This document shows, piece by piece, positions 26,898 through 35,372 of a stretch of 64,000 nt of DNA. The stretch spans positions 806,001 to 870,000 of the forward strand of contig NZ_CANLNS010000001.1 in the NCBI RefSeq assembly GCF_947492715.1. The letters run 5' to 3'. Both the position numbers and the translations under genes were made by a program. Each line of letters opens with the position of its first letter. Position 1 is the stretch's first letter. The DNA is from an uncultured Psychroserpens sp. (GTDB lineage Bacteria > Bacteroidota > Bacteroidia > Flavobacteriales > Flavobacteriaceae). The notes under the pieces are model-generated. The model made no database searches, had not been told where the DNA came from, and saw only the letters and a program-made list of their open reading frames with translations.

Positions 26898-27689
26898 ATG
26901 AGTTTTGCAAAATGGATTGGAGGTGCTTTAGGTTGGTCTTTTGGTGGACCAGTTGGTGCTATTATTGGTCTTGCTATTGGAAGTTTAATAGATGGAGCTG
27001 CCGAACAAAGTGGGTTTTTACTTAATGAAGGTCAACAGCAACAACGACGCTCTAGACAATCAACATCACGATCGCGAACACGTTCACGATCACATTCGAG
27101 ACCTCAAACAAAGTCTGGAGATTTTGAAGTAAGTCTTTTAATTTTGGCTTCCGTAGTTATCAAAGCAGATGGCATACAAGATCAGCGTGAATTAGATTAC
27201 GTACGTCAGCAGTTTGTAAGTATGTACGGAAAAGATAGAGCCAACCACGCTTTTAAATTGTTTAAAAACATCAATAAGCAAAGCATTCCTACACGTAAAG
27301 TATGTTTACAGATAAAGCAAATGATGGACCATTCATCGCGATTACAATTGCTACATTTTCTCTTCGGAATAGCAAAAGCAGATGGTATGGTTACAGATAA
27401 TGAGGTGTCTCAAATTTATATGATTTCTGGCTATTTAGGAATTAGTTCTCGAGACTATGGAAGTATTAAAGCCATGTTCTATAACAGCAGTGACAATGCT
27501 TATAAAATATTAGAAATCACAAAAGACGCTACAGACGACGAGGTGAAAAGAGCCTATCGAAAAATGGCCAAGAAATACCATCCAGATAAAGTGATTCATT
27601 TAGGAAAAGAGCATCAAAAAGGTGCTGAAGAAAAGTTTAGACAAGTACAATTGGCATACGAACAATTGCAAAAAGAAAGAGGCTTTTAG
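26898..27689 (+). CDS. TerB-domain plus C-terminal J-domain protein (DjlA-like)
   Basis: The 263-residue protein has a Gly-rich hydrophobic N-terminus ([19 protein letters not shown]) likely inserted in the membrane, and a basic Ser/Arg-rich linker (about 48-74). A TerB/tellurite-resistance-like helical domain (about 80-190, with [12 protein letters not shown] and [11 protein letters not shown]) precedes a J domain at about 200-258 with the HPDK motif. It should stimulate DnaK at the membrane, as DjlA does. The TerB domain probably senses or binds metal or a partner. Confidence 0.85.
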   Translation: MSFAKWIGGALGWSFGGPVGAIIGLAIGSLIDGAAEQSGFLLNEGQQQQRRSRQSTSRSRTRSRSHSRPQTKSGDFEVSLLILASVVIKADGIQDQRELDYVRQQFVSMYGKDRANHAFKLFKNINKQSIPTRKVCLQIKQMMDHSSRLQLLHFLFGIAKADGMVTDNEVSQIYMISGYLGISSRDYGSIKAMFYNSSDNAYKILEITKDATDDEVKRAYRKMAKKYHPDKVIHLGKEHQKGAEEKFRQVQLAYEQLQKERGF

Positions 27690-27702
27690 TAAAACCTTAA
27701 AG

Positions 27703-27846
27703 CTATTTGTCCTTATTATTTAAACGCTTTTCAATGTCTTTGAAATGGCGTTTTTCTTTATACTTTCTGTAAATAAATACAGCTACAACAACCAAGGCAA
27801 GAATCATAAATCCGCCCTTGCTAGTTAAATATTCAATGAGTTTCAT
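27703..27846 (-). CDS. tiny single-span membrane protein (47 aa)
   Basis: The frame reads MKLIEYLTSKGG, a helix of mostly Val/Leu/Ile/Ala, then a basic tail (YRKYKEKRHFKDIEKR). The start ATG is at 27846 and the stop at 27703. The sharp hydrophobic/basic division and clean placement between two + genes support a real gene. Function is unknown. Confidence 0.55.
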   Translation of the reverse strand: MKLIEYLTSKGGFMILALVVVAVFIYRKYKEKRHFKDIEKRLNNKDK

Positions 27847-27934
27847 AAGCGTAGATTAGAGCATTATAGTCGTTGCTAAATATAAAACTTTCATTTTTAT
27901 AACTTATTTTAGAACTATAAAATAACGGACAAGT

Positions 27935-28258
27935 ATGGACAAAGCTCAAGTAAAGACCATTATTTTAGATGAAATTTCTAAAACCAAAACAGCTATTGAA
28001 CATTATAGAGAACTTACCAAACCTATTTCTCCAAATGACGCTATTGGTCGAGTGAGTAGAATGGATGCCATTAATAACAAGAGTGTTAATGAAGCCTCTT
28101 TACGGCAAGCCGAAATTAAACTCAACAATTTAAACCGCGTCCTATCTAAAATTGAGGATCTCGATTTTGGAATTTGCCTCAAATGCAAACAACCTATTCC
28201 TGTTGGTAGGATATTAATTAGACCCGAAAGTTTGCTTTGCGTTAATTGTGCCAGATAG
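27935..28258 (+). CDS. TraR/DksA-type zinc-finger protein
   Basis: This 107-residue protein has a helical N-terminal part and a C-terminal four-Cys zinc finger (CLKCKQPIP ... LLCVNCAR). It is shorter than DksA, and the coiled-coil-tip acidic pair is not evident, though IGRVSRMDAI matches the conserved region before the finger. It may bind RNA polymerase. It lies just upstream of an ECF sigma factor gene. Confidence 0.8.
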   Translation: MDKAQVKTIILDEISKTKTAIEHYRELTKPISPNDAIGRVSRMDAINNKSVNEASLRQAEIKLNNLNRVLSKIEDLDFGICLKCKQPIPVGRILIRPESLLCVNCAR

Positions 28259-28353
28259 ACCTTAAGGTCTAAATTGGTATTATAATTGTATAACATAATT
28301 AAAAAAAATAGGAGACCTTTTAAACTTTTGACCATTAATAAGTAAAAGCATGT

Positions 28354-28896
28354 ATGAATGATCAAGACATTTTAGTACTTTTTAAAAATGGTCAGCGCGA
28401 TAAAGCCTTTAAAAAACTATATCGGCTTTATCCTAGAATAGAGAAACTTATCCTTTCAAAAGGTGGAAACAAAGCCGATGCCAGTGATGTATTTCAGGAA
28501 GCATTAATCATTTTAAATCGGAATCTAGAAACCTCAAATTTCGAATTACGCTCATCCTTTTACACCTATTTATATTCGGTCTCCAGATTTGTTTGGTCTG
28601 ATATTCAAAAGAGTTTAACCAAACAACAATTACATCAACTCGATGCGCAAGAGGTTCAAGTATTTCAGGAGGTCATCGAAGAAAAAAAATACCAGCTTGC
28701 CGAACATGCTTTTCTAGAAATTGGAAAACGATGTCAGCACTTATTACAACTGTTTTATCACAAAGGCATGTCTTTTCATGACATCGCCAAAGTGATGCAA
28801 TTTAAATCTTCAAAAATTGCGAAAAACCAAAAGTACAAGTGTTTGCAAAAAGCAAAAGACATTTATAAAACCAAATTAAAATCGGTTCAACCCTAA
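28354..28896 (+). CDS. ECF-type RNA polymerase sigma factor
   Basis: The 180-residue protein shows sigma-70 region 2 (ASDVFQEALIILNRN ... FYTYLYSVSRFVW) and region 4 (LLQLFYHKGMSFHDIAKVMQF). It should direct transcription of an envelope-linked regulon. The next gene, 11 bases downstream, encodes a membrane protein with an anti-sigma-like N-terminus, a usual sigma/anti-sigma pairing. Confidence 0.85.
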   Translation: MNDQDILVLFKNGQRDKAFKKLYRLYPRIEKLILSKGGNKADASDVFQEALIILNRNLETSNFELRSSFYTYLYSVSRFVWSDIQKSLTKQQLHQLDAQEVQVFQEVIEEKKYQLAEHAFLEIGKRCQHLLQLFYHKGMSFHDIAKVMQFKSSKIAKNQKYKCLQKAKDIYKTKLKSVQP

Positions 28897-28907
28897 ATTA
28901 GAAAAAC

Positions 28908-31073
28908 ATGGAAACATATAGCCTAAACATCGAATTCATAAATAACTACCTCAACGACGCACTATCAAAAGAGGAACGCCAAAGTTTCGAATCGAAACTC
29001 AAGAGTGATAACGAGTTTCATACCCTTTACGAAGAACATCTTGTTTTTATAAATGGTTTAAAACGCGTTCAAATTAAAGACGATATTTTAAAAGCTAAGC
29101 GGGTTTACACAACAGAAAAATGGCTAAAAATCTCGGGTATCTCCATTGTTATTATCGGAGCCTTAATTACGCTCTATACTTTAGTTTTTAATACTTCGGA
29201 AAATGAATCATCTCCAAATTATACGCCTTTAAATACTAGTATTACAGATTCTACTTTTCATCAAGAACCTGCCTTCGAAAAACAAATAGATCTTTCCGAA
29301 GCTACAAAAGCAGATACCATTTCTGAAATGGATGTTAATTACAGGTCAACAACAGTTCATAAAAAATATGGAGGTGTAACAACAAGCACTGTTCATTTCA
29401 CTAAGAAAGCTGAACATTTAAGGTTTCAAGCACAAAACGACACGACTATTACCTGTAAAGAAGGTACCATTTTAAAGATAAAAGGAGGGTCATTTATAAA
29501 CCCAAATACTGGAAACGTTGTCACCGGACAAGTTGAATTAAACGTTACCGAGTATTACAAAATTTCAGATATTTTATTGCAGAATCTTTCAACAGTTTCA
29601 AATGGAAAACAGCTCGAAACTGGAGGCATGTTATATGTAGAAGCTAAACAAGGTGATACCACATTAGAATTGAATAGCAGTTCTCCAATAGACATCCTAT
29701 TTCCGACGACAAGTAAAACATCGGGAATGCAGTTATTTTCGGGTGAATGGAAAGATCAAAATATTAATTGGACCTTACAAAATGATATTTTGGAAGTGGT
29801 AGACATAGACGATTTGTCCGAAGAGCTTGTAGAAGTTCCTTTTGGAGTTGTGGAGCAGGTTCCAACATTTCCAGGCTGTGAAGCCGAAGACAATGAGACC
29901 AGAAAAAAATGCACCGAAAATGCCATTTCAAAATTTATAAATAAGACATTTAATACTGATCTCACACAAGGTTTAGGGCTATCAGGAAAACAACGCATTA
30001 ATTGTATTTTTAAAATAGATCAAGAGGGAAATGTTGTTTTTGTTCAAACGAGAGCCCCTCATCCTCGATTAAGTGAAGAAACAGATCGTGTTATAAATAT
30101 GCTCCCACGATTTAATCCTGGTATACAACGTGGTAAGCCTGTAATTGTACCTTATTCTTTACCTATTAATTTCACTGTAGAAGGCACATCGTCTAGAACA
30201 AACAGAAACTCTATGATTGGCGCGATAGATACCGTTTCAACACAGGCAGAACCAGTTTTCTCTGAGATTAAACCTATAATAGTTAGAGAGCCGATTGAAA
30301 TGGACACTATTTATACTGAAGAGCGAGGCATGGTTGAAATGATTAGAGAAGTCATGCACGACAAAGATTTTCCTGTAGATTCTCTATTTCTTCAAGAATG
30401 GAATCGTTATGAAAGACAAAAGCTGATTCGTATTTATGGGATTTATGGAACAGGATCACAAAAAACAGCAATGCTTAGAAAACCACTGTTTGATATGGAA
30501 AGTACTAAGTTTAAAATCTTAGAAGATGATTCGATAACGCGTGGCGGACATGTGATTAGAAAATTATGGGATCCTTCACGTGTACCAACAACAACCAGAA
30601 CAATAACTTTGGTACCAAGGCCTCGTTTTACTGCTGGTTCAAAATCTGTAACTGCCAAAGAATTCGACGTATTGCTAGACGACACTACTTCTGACATATC
30701 CTCTAGAGACGTAAGTTATTATGCCTTAAAATCAACAAATCTTGGATGGATAAACTGTGATCGCTTCATTAGACGTGCAAAACGTATTAAATACAAACTT
30801 AAAATTAAAAATGCCCAAGGCGCCAGTGTAAGTATGGTATTTAAATCGTATAAATCTGTGCTTCCAAGCTGGAATAATGGCAGTGTATATGACTTTCAAA
30901 CTGTTGGTGCAGATGAAGCCGTCGTATTGGTTGCAATTAAACGAAAAGATGGTAAACTCTATTACGATATGATTGAGACTACAACTGTTAGAAACCCGAA
31001 AATAGATTTTAATTTTAAAGATGTTAGTATTGAAGAATTAAAACAGGCTCTGGACGTACTAAATGGATTGTAA
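28908..31073 (+). CDS. large single-span membrane protein with TonB-C-like domain, probable regulator partner of the sigma factor
   Basis: The 721-residue protein has a cytoplasmic N-terminus resembling anti-sigma regions (FINNYLNDALSKEERQSFE) and one membrane helix at about 77-98. A large extracytoplasmic part follows. Its first section (about 150-290) is beta-rich. A TonB C-terminal-like section (about 305-425) has the hallmark VPTFPGCE, the GKQRINCIFKIDQEGN strand and INFTVE. The C-terminal ~280 residues were not recognised. It may sense an outer-membrane signal and control the sigma factor. There is no Pro-rich TonB linker, so energy transduction is doubtful. Confidence 0.7.
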   Translation: METYSLNIEFINNYLNDALSKEERQSFESKLKSDNEFHTLYEEHLVFINGLKRVQIKDDILKAKRVYTTEKWLKISGISIVIIGALITLYTLVFNTSENESSPNYTPLNTSITDSTFHQEPAFEKQIDLSEATKADTISEMDVNYRSTTVHKKYGGVTTSTVHFTKKAEHLRFQAQNDTTITCKEGTILKIKGGSFINPNTGNVVTGQVELNVTEYYKISDILLQNLSTVSNGKQLETGGMLYVEAKQGDTTLELNSSSPIDILFPTTSKTSGMQLFSGEWKDQNINWTLQNDILEVVDIDDLSEELVEVPFGVVEQVPTFPGCEAEDNETRKKCTENAISKFINKTFNTDLTQGLGLSGKQRINCIFKIDQEGNVVFVQTRAPHPRLSEETDRVINMLPRFNPGIQRGKPVIVPYSLPINFTVEGTSSRTNRNSMIGAIDTVSTQAEPVFSEIKPIIVREPIEMDTIYTEERGMVEMIREVMHDKDFPVDSLFLQEWNRYERQKLIRIYGIYGTGSQKTAMLRKPLFDMESTKFKILEDDSITRGGHVIRKLWDPSRVPTTTRTITLVPRPRFTAGSKSVTAKEFDVLLDDTTSDISSRDVSYYALKSTNLGWINCDRFIRRAKRIKYKLKIKNAQGASVSMVFKSYKSVLPSWNNGSVYDFQTVGADEAVVLVAIKRKDGKLYYDMIETTTVRNPKIDFNFKDVSIEELKQALDVLNGL

Positions 31074-31103
31074 CATTTAGCTCTAAAAACGACACCTTAA
31101 AAA

Positions 31104-31123
31104 GCCATGATTTGTATCATGGC
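31104..31123 (+). terminator. terminator of the sigma-factor operon
   Basis: GCCATGAT pairs with ATCATGGC around a TTGT loop about 30 bases after the stop. A weak pyrimidine-rich tract follows. The stem is like those inside the nearby dispersed repeats. Confidence 0.65.
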
Positions 31124-31160
31124 TTCTACTTTCTTTAATTTTAGACCTGTTGCGTCATGT

Positions 31161-31446
31161 TTTTTTTGGGCGTTACCCTCTTTCGCTTAAGCTACAGTGG
31201 GTCAGGTCTTCCGCTGTATCTTTTTACGTCAGATCGAGTGATGTGACTAAAGGGAACATTGTATCGAGACCTGACGTAAAAAGGATGCCGCTGTAACCCT
31301 TAACGCGAAGCAACACCTGTCGCTCAATATTATAAAGTTAAAAGTACAGAAAATAATCTATAACCATTTAAAAATAAAAGCCATGACTCGCATCATGGCT
31401 TTTGTATTATTTATCTTTTAGCACAAGCGTGGACGCTTGCGCTAGC
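31161..31446. repeat. dispersed MITE-like element, copy 1 (left end missing)
   Basis: Nearly identical to copy 2 from 31201 on. It contains crossing inverted repeats (31203-31209 with 31267-31273; 31220-31232 with 31271-31283) and a hairpin at 31380-31399 followed by TTTT. It ends at a right end CAAGCGTGGACGCTTGCGCT. The right end lies 18 bases from the stop of a lipoprotein gene. Confidence 0.75.
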
Positions 31447-31464
31447 TAGTAGGAAACTCTTTTC

Positions 31465-31833
31465 TTACTCATCAAGATATAGTCCAAACAAATCTGGACA
31501 ATAATATTTTCCATTTACCTTATATCCAGAAATAGAATCCAATAATGTTTCATTAGAGTTGTATTGCCCATTGTGAGCAGCAAAATTTAATTTTAGCTCT
31601 TTTTTAATCTTTAATTTGTATACTCTGCCTTTTTCTATCAAAGTAAAATTATGATCACTGGTTTTTGCTGGTTGAGATATTAATTCAAAGACCTCATTAA
31701 CATTAGTTTTAGCTTTTTTAACATATACTATTGGCCTTTCATTAGATTTATTATTTTCTATGTGTACAACTTCATAAGATGACGAGCAACTTATTACAAT
31801 AATAGATAGAGCTATTAATGCTATTTTTTTCAT
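31465..31833 (-). CDS. orphan lipoprotein, candidate unpaired immunity protein
   Basis: The 122-residue product has a signal peptide with lipobox V-I-S-C (Cys16) and no recognised domain. It lies between two copies of the dispersed element and has no toxin gene of its own. In the same locus two other lipoprotein genes directly follow RHS tips, so this may be an immunity gene left behind after loss of its toxin tip. Its ordinary role could also be unrelated to toxins. Confidence 0.55.
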   Translation of the reverse strand: MKKIALIALSIIVISCSSSYEVVHIENNKSNERPIVYVKKAKTNVNEVFELISQPAKTSDHNFTLIEKGRVYKLKIKKELKLNFAAHNGQYNSNETLLDSISGYKVNGKYYCPDLFGLYLDE

Positions 31834-31857
31834 ATTAGTTTGATTTTTTTGGTTTTT

Positions 31858-32216
31858 CGTTACGCTGGCGCTAGCGTGTCGCTAGTGCCACAACAAATCT
31901 AAACAACCCTATCGTAAACAGAATCTCTTTTTGGGTGTTCCCATTTTTGATTTTATCAAAAATCGTCAGGTCTTCCGCTGTATCTTTTTACGTCAGATCG
32001 AGTGATGTGACTAAAGGGAACATTGTATCGAGACCTGACGTAAAAAGGATGCCGCTGCAACCCTTAACGCAAAGGCACACCTGTCGCTCAATATTATAAA
32101 ATTAAAAGTACAGAAAATAATCTATAATAACTTAAAAACAAAAACCACAACTTACATTGTGGCTTTTGTATTATCTATCTTTTAGCACAAGCGTGGACGC
32201 TTGCGCTAGCGAGGGG
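31858..32216. repeat. dispersed MITE-like element, copy 2 (complete, long form)
   Basis: The left end (31858-31890, containing CGCTGGCGCTAGCG) and the right end (32185-32216) are imperfect terminal inverted repeats of about 30 bases. Internally it has the same crossing inverted repeats as copy 1 (31984-31996 with 32035-32047) and a hairpin at 32144-32163. No open frame is inside, so any movement would need an enzyme in trans. Confidence 0.7.
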
Positions 32217-32218
32217 AC

Positions 32219-32258
32219 AAAAACCAGTAATTAGAAAATCTTCTAACCACTGGTTTTT
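32219..32258 (-). terminator. terminator-like hairpin after the JAMM-tip lipoprotein gene
   Basis: AAAAACCAGT (32219-32228) pairs perfectly with ACTGGTTTTT (32249-32258) over a 20-base loop, abutting the right end of the dispersed element. Confidence 0.6.
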
Positions 32259-32316
32259 AATTATTTAGAACTTAAAATTAATATATCAACTAATTTACTA
32301 CATTACCTTACCCAAC

Positions 32317-32841
32317 TTAAAAATCTATTGATTCATTGAGATTATTACTTTCTGCAGTCGGCATTAATTGTCTCATACTTTTTACTATCAAACCATCATT
32401 TTCATTTCTAATATATAGATTCCAATATTTAGAATCAGGCACAAAAAATGGAGATGCTTCAGTAGCAGATATCAAATCATTTTCTTTAACATAATTTAAC
32501 TTCTCTTTTGAAAGCGATTGTAGTGTTTCATAAATGAAAATATAACTACCTTTATACTTAACAACATCAGAAATACCATCTTCTAGAGAAGGTTTTTTTT
32601 CATTTTTAACAAGATCTATAATAGTTGTATTTTCATTTAAAAAATCATCATATCGAAAATGATAATAAAATTCTCTTTTATTTATAGAGTGATCATCCTT
32701 TTCGATAATCTCAATTAAATCAATAATTTGAGTTTCAGAAAATTTCATATTCTTATTTTCAAAACTGATGTTATTCTGACTTTGCTTACAAGAAACAAAA
32801 CTCACCAATGTTAAACACGTAATGTAAAAAATATTCTTCAT
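32317..32841 (-). CDS. lipoprotein, candidate immunity protein for the JAMM-like RHS tip
   Basis: The 174-residue product has a signal peptide with lipobox V-S-C (Cys19) and an otherwise unrecognised charged domain. Its ATG follows the RHS-fragment stop codon with no gap, so expression depends on read-through from the RHS frame or an internal promoter. Immunity is inferred from position. Confidence 0.6.
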   Translation of the reverse strand: MKNIFYITCLTLVSFVSCKQSQNNISFENKNMKFSETQIIDLIEIIEKDDHSINKREFYYHFRYDDFLNENTTIIDLVKNEKKPSLEDGISDVVKYKGSYIFIYETLQSLSKEKLNYVKENDLISATEASPFFVPDSKYWNLYIRNENDGLIVKSMRQLMPTAESNNLNESIDF

Positions 32842-34701
32842 TTAATTCTTCTTTTTCGTTTTCTTTTTGGGTGGAGTAATTGTTTTAACGTTACCCTTAC
32901 TATCATATCCTGTTCTATTCGATGTTTTTCCATCTAATGTAATACTTTTTGAACCAATAATGAAAAAAGGAATATCAACACCGTTAATCTCTTTATTCAT
33001 TCTAGCAATTCTTAAATCAGCAGGGCTTGGAGTTGGCTTTCCTATTATATCAATTCCATCTGGGTGACCAGGGTGCGTATGCATTGCATAGATAGGCTTA
33101 CCAGTAAAGGTCTCATCAGAAGATGTAAAAGAAGGTTCAATCCTCATATCAGCTCCAGATATCATTTCTGTAACATTACCTTCTTCATCTCTTACTATAC
33201 GTCCTCCTTCATACGGCCTTACCTCAATATACTTTTCCTTATCTTCATTTTGGTAAACAACAGCTACAACTTCTTCTTTAATACTCATGGAAATATCTAT
33301 TGCTAATTTACCCGCACCACTAACATTACTTGTTTGAAGACCATTTTTCTTAATGTTTAATCCATCACTCAAAAGTCCTTTATCTACATTATCAGATACT
33401 ATAGTTTTTTTATCTTTACTATCAACTAATCTATCTACTTCAACACCGTTCTCATCAAAATATTGTTTATCGTCAATTTTTTTTATTTCACCACTTTCTT
33501 TATTCAATCCATATGTAGCAAACATTCCATCTGGGTCGATATAAATAATTGGATTATCCCACGCATAGTTATATGGAGAAAATTTTCTCATTGCTTCTGT
33601 CATAGGATCAATATTCATCCACCTTCCCAAAGCAGGGTCATAATTTCTTGCACCATAATCGTACCAATCTAACCCTAGTTCTTCATTTAATTCTTTTCCA
33701 TTATATTTATATTTGTGTTCACTTATCGGATTGCCATTATACCCTTTATGTTTTAAGCCAAATGGATAGTAGTTATTCTCTTCCTGTATTTCTAAACTAG
33801 GCGAGCTTGTAGTACTTATATCCTTGTAATTTAATCTAATATTTCCCAAATGATCGGTATATTGATATACATAATCAAAATTAGTACCATTTTTTTCTAC
33901 AAAGCCTTCAGGATGCGAAAAGAACTTTAAGGCTCCATCCTCATAGATATAATTTCCTGCATATTCAGTATTGCCACCTGTACTCACAATCTTTTTTTGT
34001 TTTACCCCTGTTGCATCGTAAATATATTGAATATTTCCTCCACTTAAGGTCACTTGTGTTGGTAAATTTAAATGGTTATAAGTAATATTCGATGAAATAC
34101 CTTTATTGGCATCGGTGAGCATATTACCGTTGGCGTCATACGTGTATTCTGTTGTTGTATTAGAGCCATCTACGAAGCCATAAGTAGGTATTGTAGCATT
34201 GTCCGTCACTTTTTTAAGCCTATTACTATTTGTTTCATATTCATAATCCAGATCATCCATAACACCAAAAGTTGTGGCGAGTGTATTGGTATGTCCGTTT
34301 CGTTTTAATGTCATGATATTACCATTCTTATCATAGGTAATGCCATTTACATGATAATTACTAGAATTACTTGTCGCTCCAGTAATTCTGTTCAGCGCAT
34401 CATAATCGTAGCTATACCATTTTAAACCGTGATCAGTGTTTTTTGTTTTCCATTCCGTCTCAGCAATATTACCATTATACAAGGCTGTACCGCCATGATC
34501 TGTGGTATTATAGTTAATCTTAAATCCAAACAAATCACTTCCCAAATTTGAAGGGTCGTTTATGGTTTTTAACCAACCTCTTACAGTGTAGGTGTAATCT
34601 ATGGTTTGCAATCTAGATTGCGAAATATCGCCTCCTACACCTTTGCTTTCTAGCTGTCCAAGTTCATCATAACTATGTTCTGTAATCACCTCTTCTGGCA
34701 T
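32842..34701 (-). CDS. silent RHS 3' fragment (orphan tip) with JAMM/JAB-like metallopeptidase tip
   Basis: The 619-residue frame lacks a signal peptide and N-terminal domains; its ATG is an internal Met of the RHS body (MPEEVITEHSYDELGQ), matching the active RHS protein. RHS similarity continues upstream in frame to about 34814, where a dispersed element with an in-frame TAG cuts it. The RHS core (ARNYDPALGRWMNIDP ... IYIDPDGM) ends near 391. The tip (392-619) carries HTHP (H541, H543) and SPAD (S559, D562), a JAMM-type HxH...SxxD set with a longer than usual spacer, and so resembles the JAB-like toxin family. Without export signal or carrier it is probably inactive until recombined onto the active RHS gene. 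Confidence 0.8.
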   Translation of the reverse strand: MPEEVITEHSYDELGQLESKGVGGDISQSRLQTIDYTYTVRGWLKTINDPSNLGSDLFGFKINYNTTDHGGTALYNGNIAETEWKTKNTDHGLKWYSYDYDALNRITGATSNSSNYHVNGITYDKNGNIMTLKRNGHTNTLATTFGVMDDLDYEYETNSNRLKKVTDNATIPTYGFVDGSNTTTEYTYDANGNMLTDANKGISSNITYNHLNLPTQVTLSGGNIQYIYDATGVKQKKIVSTGGNTEYAGNYIYEDGALKFFSHPEGFVEKNGTNFDYVYQYTDHLGNIRLNYKDISTTSSPSLEIQEENNYYPFGLKHKGYNGNPISEHKYKYNGKELNEELGLDWYDYGARNYDPALGRWMNIDPMTEAMRKFSPYNYAWDNPIIYIDPDGMFATYGLNKESGEIKKIDDKQYFDENGVEVDRLVDSKDKKTIVSDNVDKGLLSDGLNIKKNGLQTSNVSGAGKLAIDISMSIKEEVVAVVYQNEDKEKYIEVRPYEGGRIVRDEEGNVTEMISGADMRIEPSFTSSDETFTGKPIYAMHTHPGHPDGIDIIGKPTPSPADLRIARMNKEINGVDIPFFIIGSKSITLDGKTSNRTGYDSKGNVKTITPPKKKTKKKN

Positions 34702-34812
34702 AAATGTGCTAGTAATTTTATTGTGATGACTAAGGAGTCTGTTTTGAGAATCATAATCAAAAGTGTCTACGGTATAAACAGCACTATGTCCTGTTCTAGT
34801 ATGGGTAGTGGT
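34569..34812. repeat. 244-bp near-identical block shared with the active RHS gene (37101-37344)
   Basis: I find only two mismatches over 244 bases with 37101-37344, far fewer than in the surrounding RHS sequence. It is the last part of RHS homology before the dispersed element and would serve as the upstream crossover site for tip replacement. Confidence 0.9.
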
Positions 34813-34817
34813 TGTTT

Positions 34818-34998
34818 CCCTGCGCTGGCGCTAGCGTCCACGCTAGTGCTATAACAACATAAGTACGCTCCATTTTATAAAATCAAAACTACAGAAAATA
34901 ATCTATAACAACTTAAAAACAAAAGCCACAATTTACATCATGGCTTTTGTATTACTTATCTATTTGGACACAAGCATGGACGCTTGCGCCAGCGAGGG
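34818..34998. repeat. dispersed MITE-like element, copy 3 (short form with both ends)
   Basis: This 181-bp element has terminal inverted repeats of about 30 bases (34818-34850 and 34967-34998; shared core GCTGGCGC...AGCGTCCA...GCT) and a weakened hairpin at 34925-34944. It sits exactly between truncated RHS homology and the 3' end of the next lipoprotein gene. It lacks the central crossing-repeat section of copies 1 and 2. Confidence 0.75.
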
Positions 34999-35015
34999 AC
35001 ATTACCCACATTACC

Positions 35016-35372
35016 TTACTCAGATATCAAATAAATTTGTTTTTTTTCTTTGTTATATCTTAATCTATTATATTCTGTTGAATACCAAGAGGTCCATGTG
35101 TAAAAATCATTTAAAGTTGGAGGTGACTGTCCTTCAAACTGCACATCAGCATCTGATTTATATCCTGATAAGTTTTCAAAAAGGGATCTAGCATCATTAA
35201 GTTCTTTGCCAGAAAAAGTTTTACCATAAAATATAAAATCTGATAAAATTTCTAAATTCTTTTCAACCTCTTGGCATGCGAATTTATCTGTACAATCAAA
35301 TTTATTTTTTTTTGTACTATCACATGATTGAATAATAATAAAAAAGATAAGTGCATATTTAATTCTCTTCAT
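35016..35372 (-). CDS. lipoprotein, candidate immunity protein of the active RHS tip
   Basis: From ATG 35372 this encodes 118 residues with signal peptide MKRIKYALIFFIIIQSC (Cys17 lipobox). A start at 35390 is possible but adds six residues before the basic n-region. It overlaps the RHS stop region by 14 bases. The mature part has a second Cys pair (FDCTDKFACQEVE) and no recognised domain. Its stop is 18 bases from a dispersed element. The role is inferred from context. Confidence 0.6.
   Translation of the reverse strand: MKRIKYALIFFIIIQSCDSTKKNKFDCTDKFACQEVEKNLEILSDFIFYGKTFSGKELNDARSLFENLSGYKSDADVQFEGQSPPTLNDFYTWTSWYSTEYNRLRYNKEKKQIYLISE

Noticed and set aside
28908-31073. Classical TonB energy transducer
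   Set aside because: The protein lacks the Pro-rich periplasmic spacer, and the TonB-like domain is in the middle rather than at the end, so a regulatory role is preferred.
31161-34998. Dispersed repeats as a CRISPR array
   Set aside because: The repeats are 180-360 bp long with internal structure, separated by genes, with no short repeat-spacer pattern and no cas gene.
34940-35191. + strand frame of 83 codons across the element and the lipoprotein gene
   Set aside because: It spans the element's right end and runs antisense to a lipoprotein with a clear signal peptide; composition is not protein-like.
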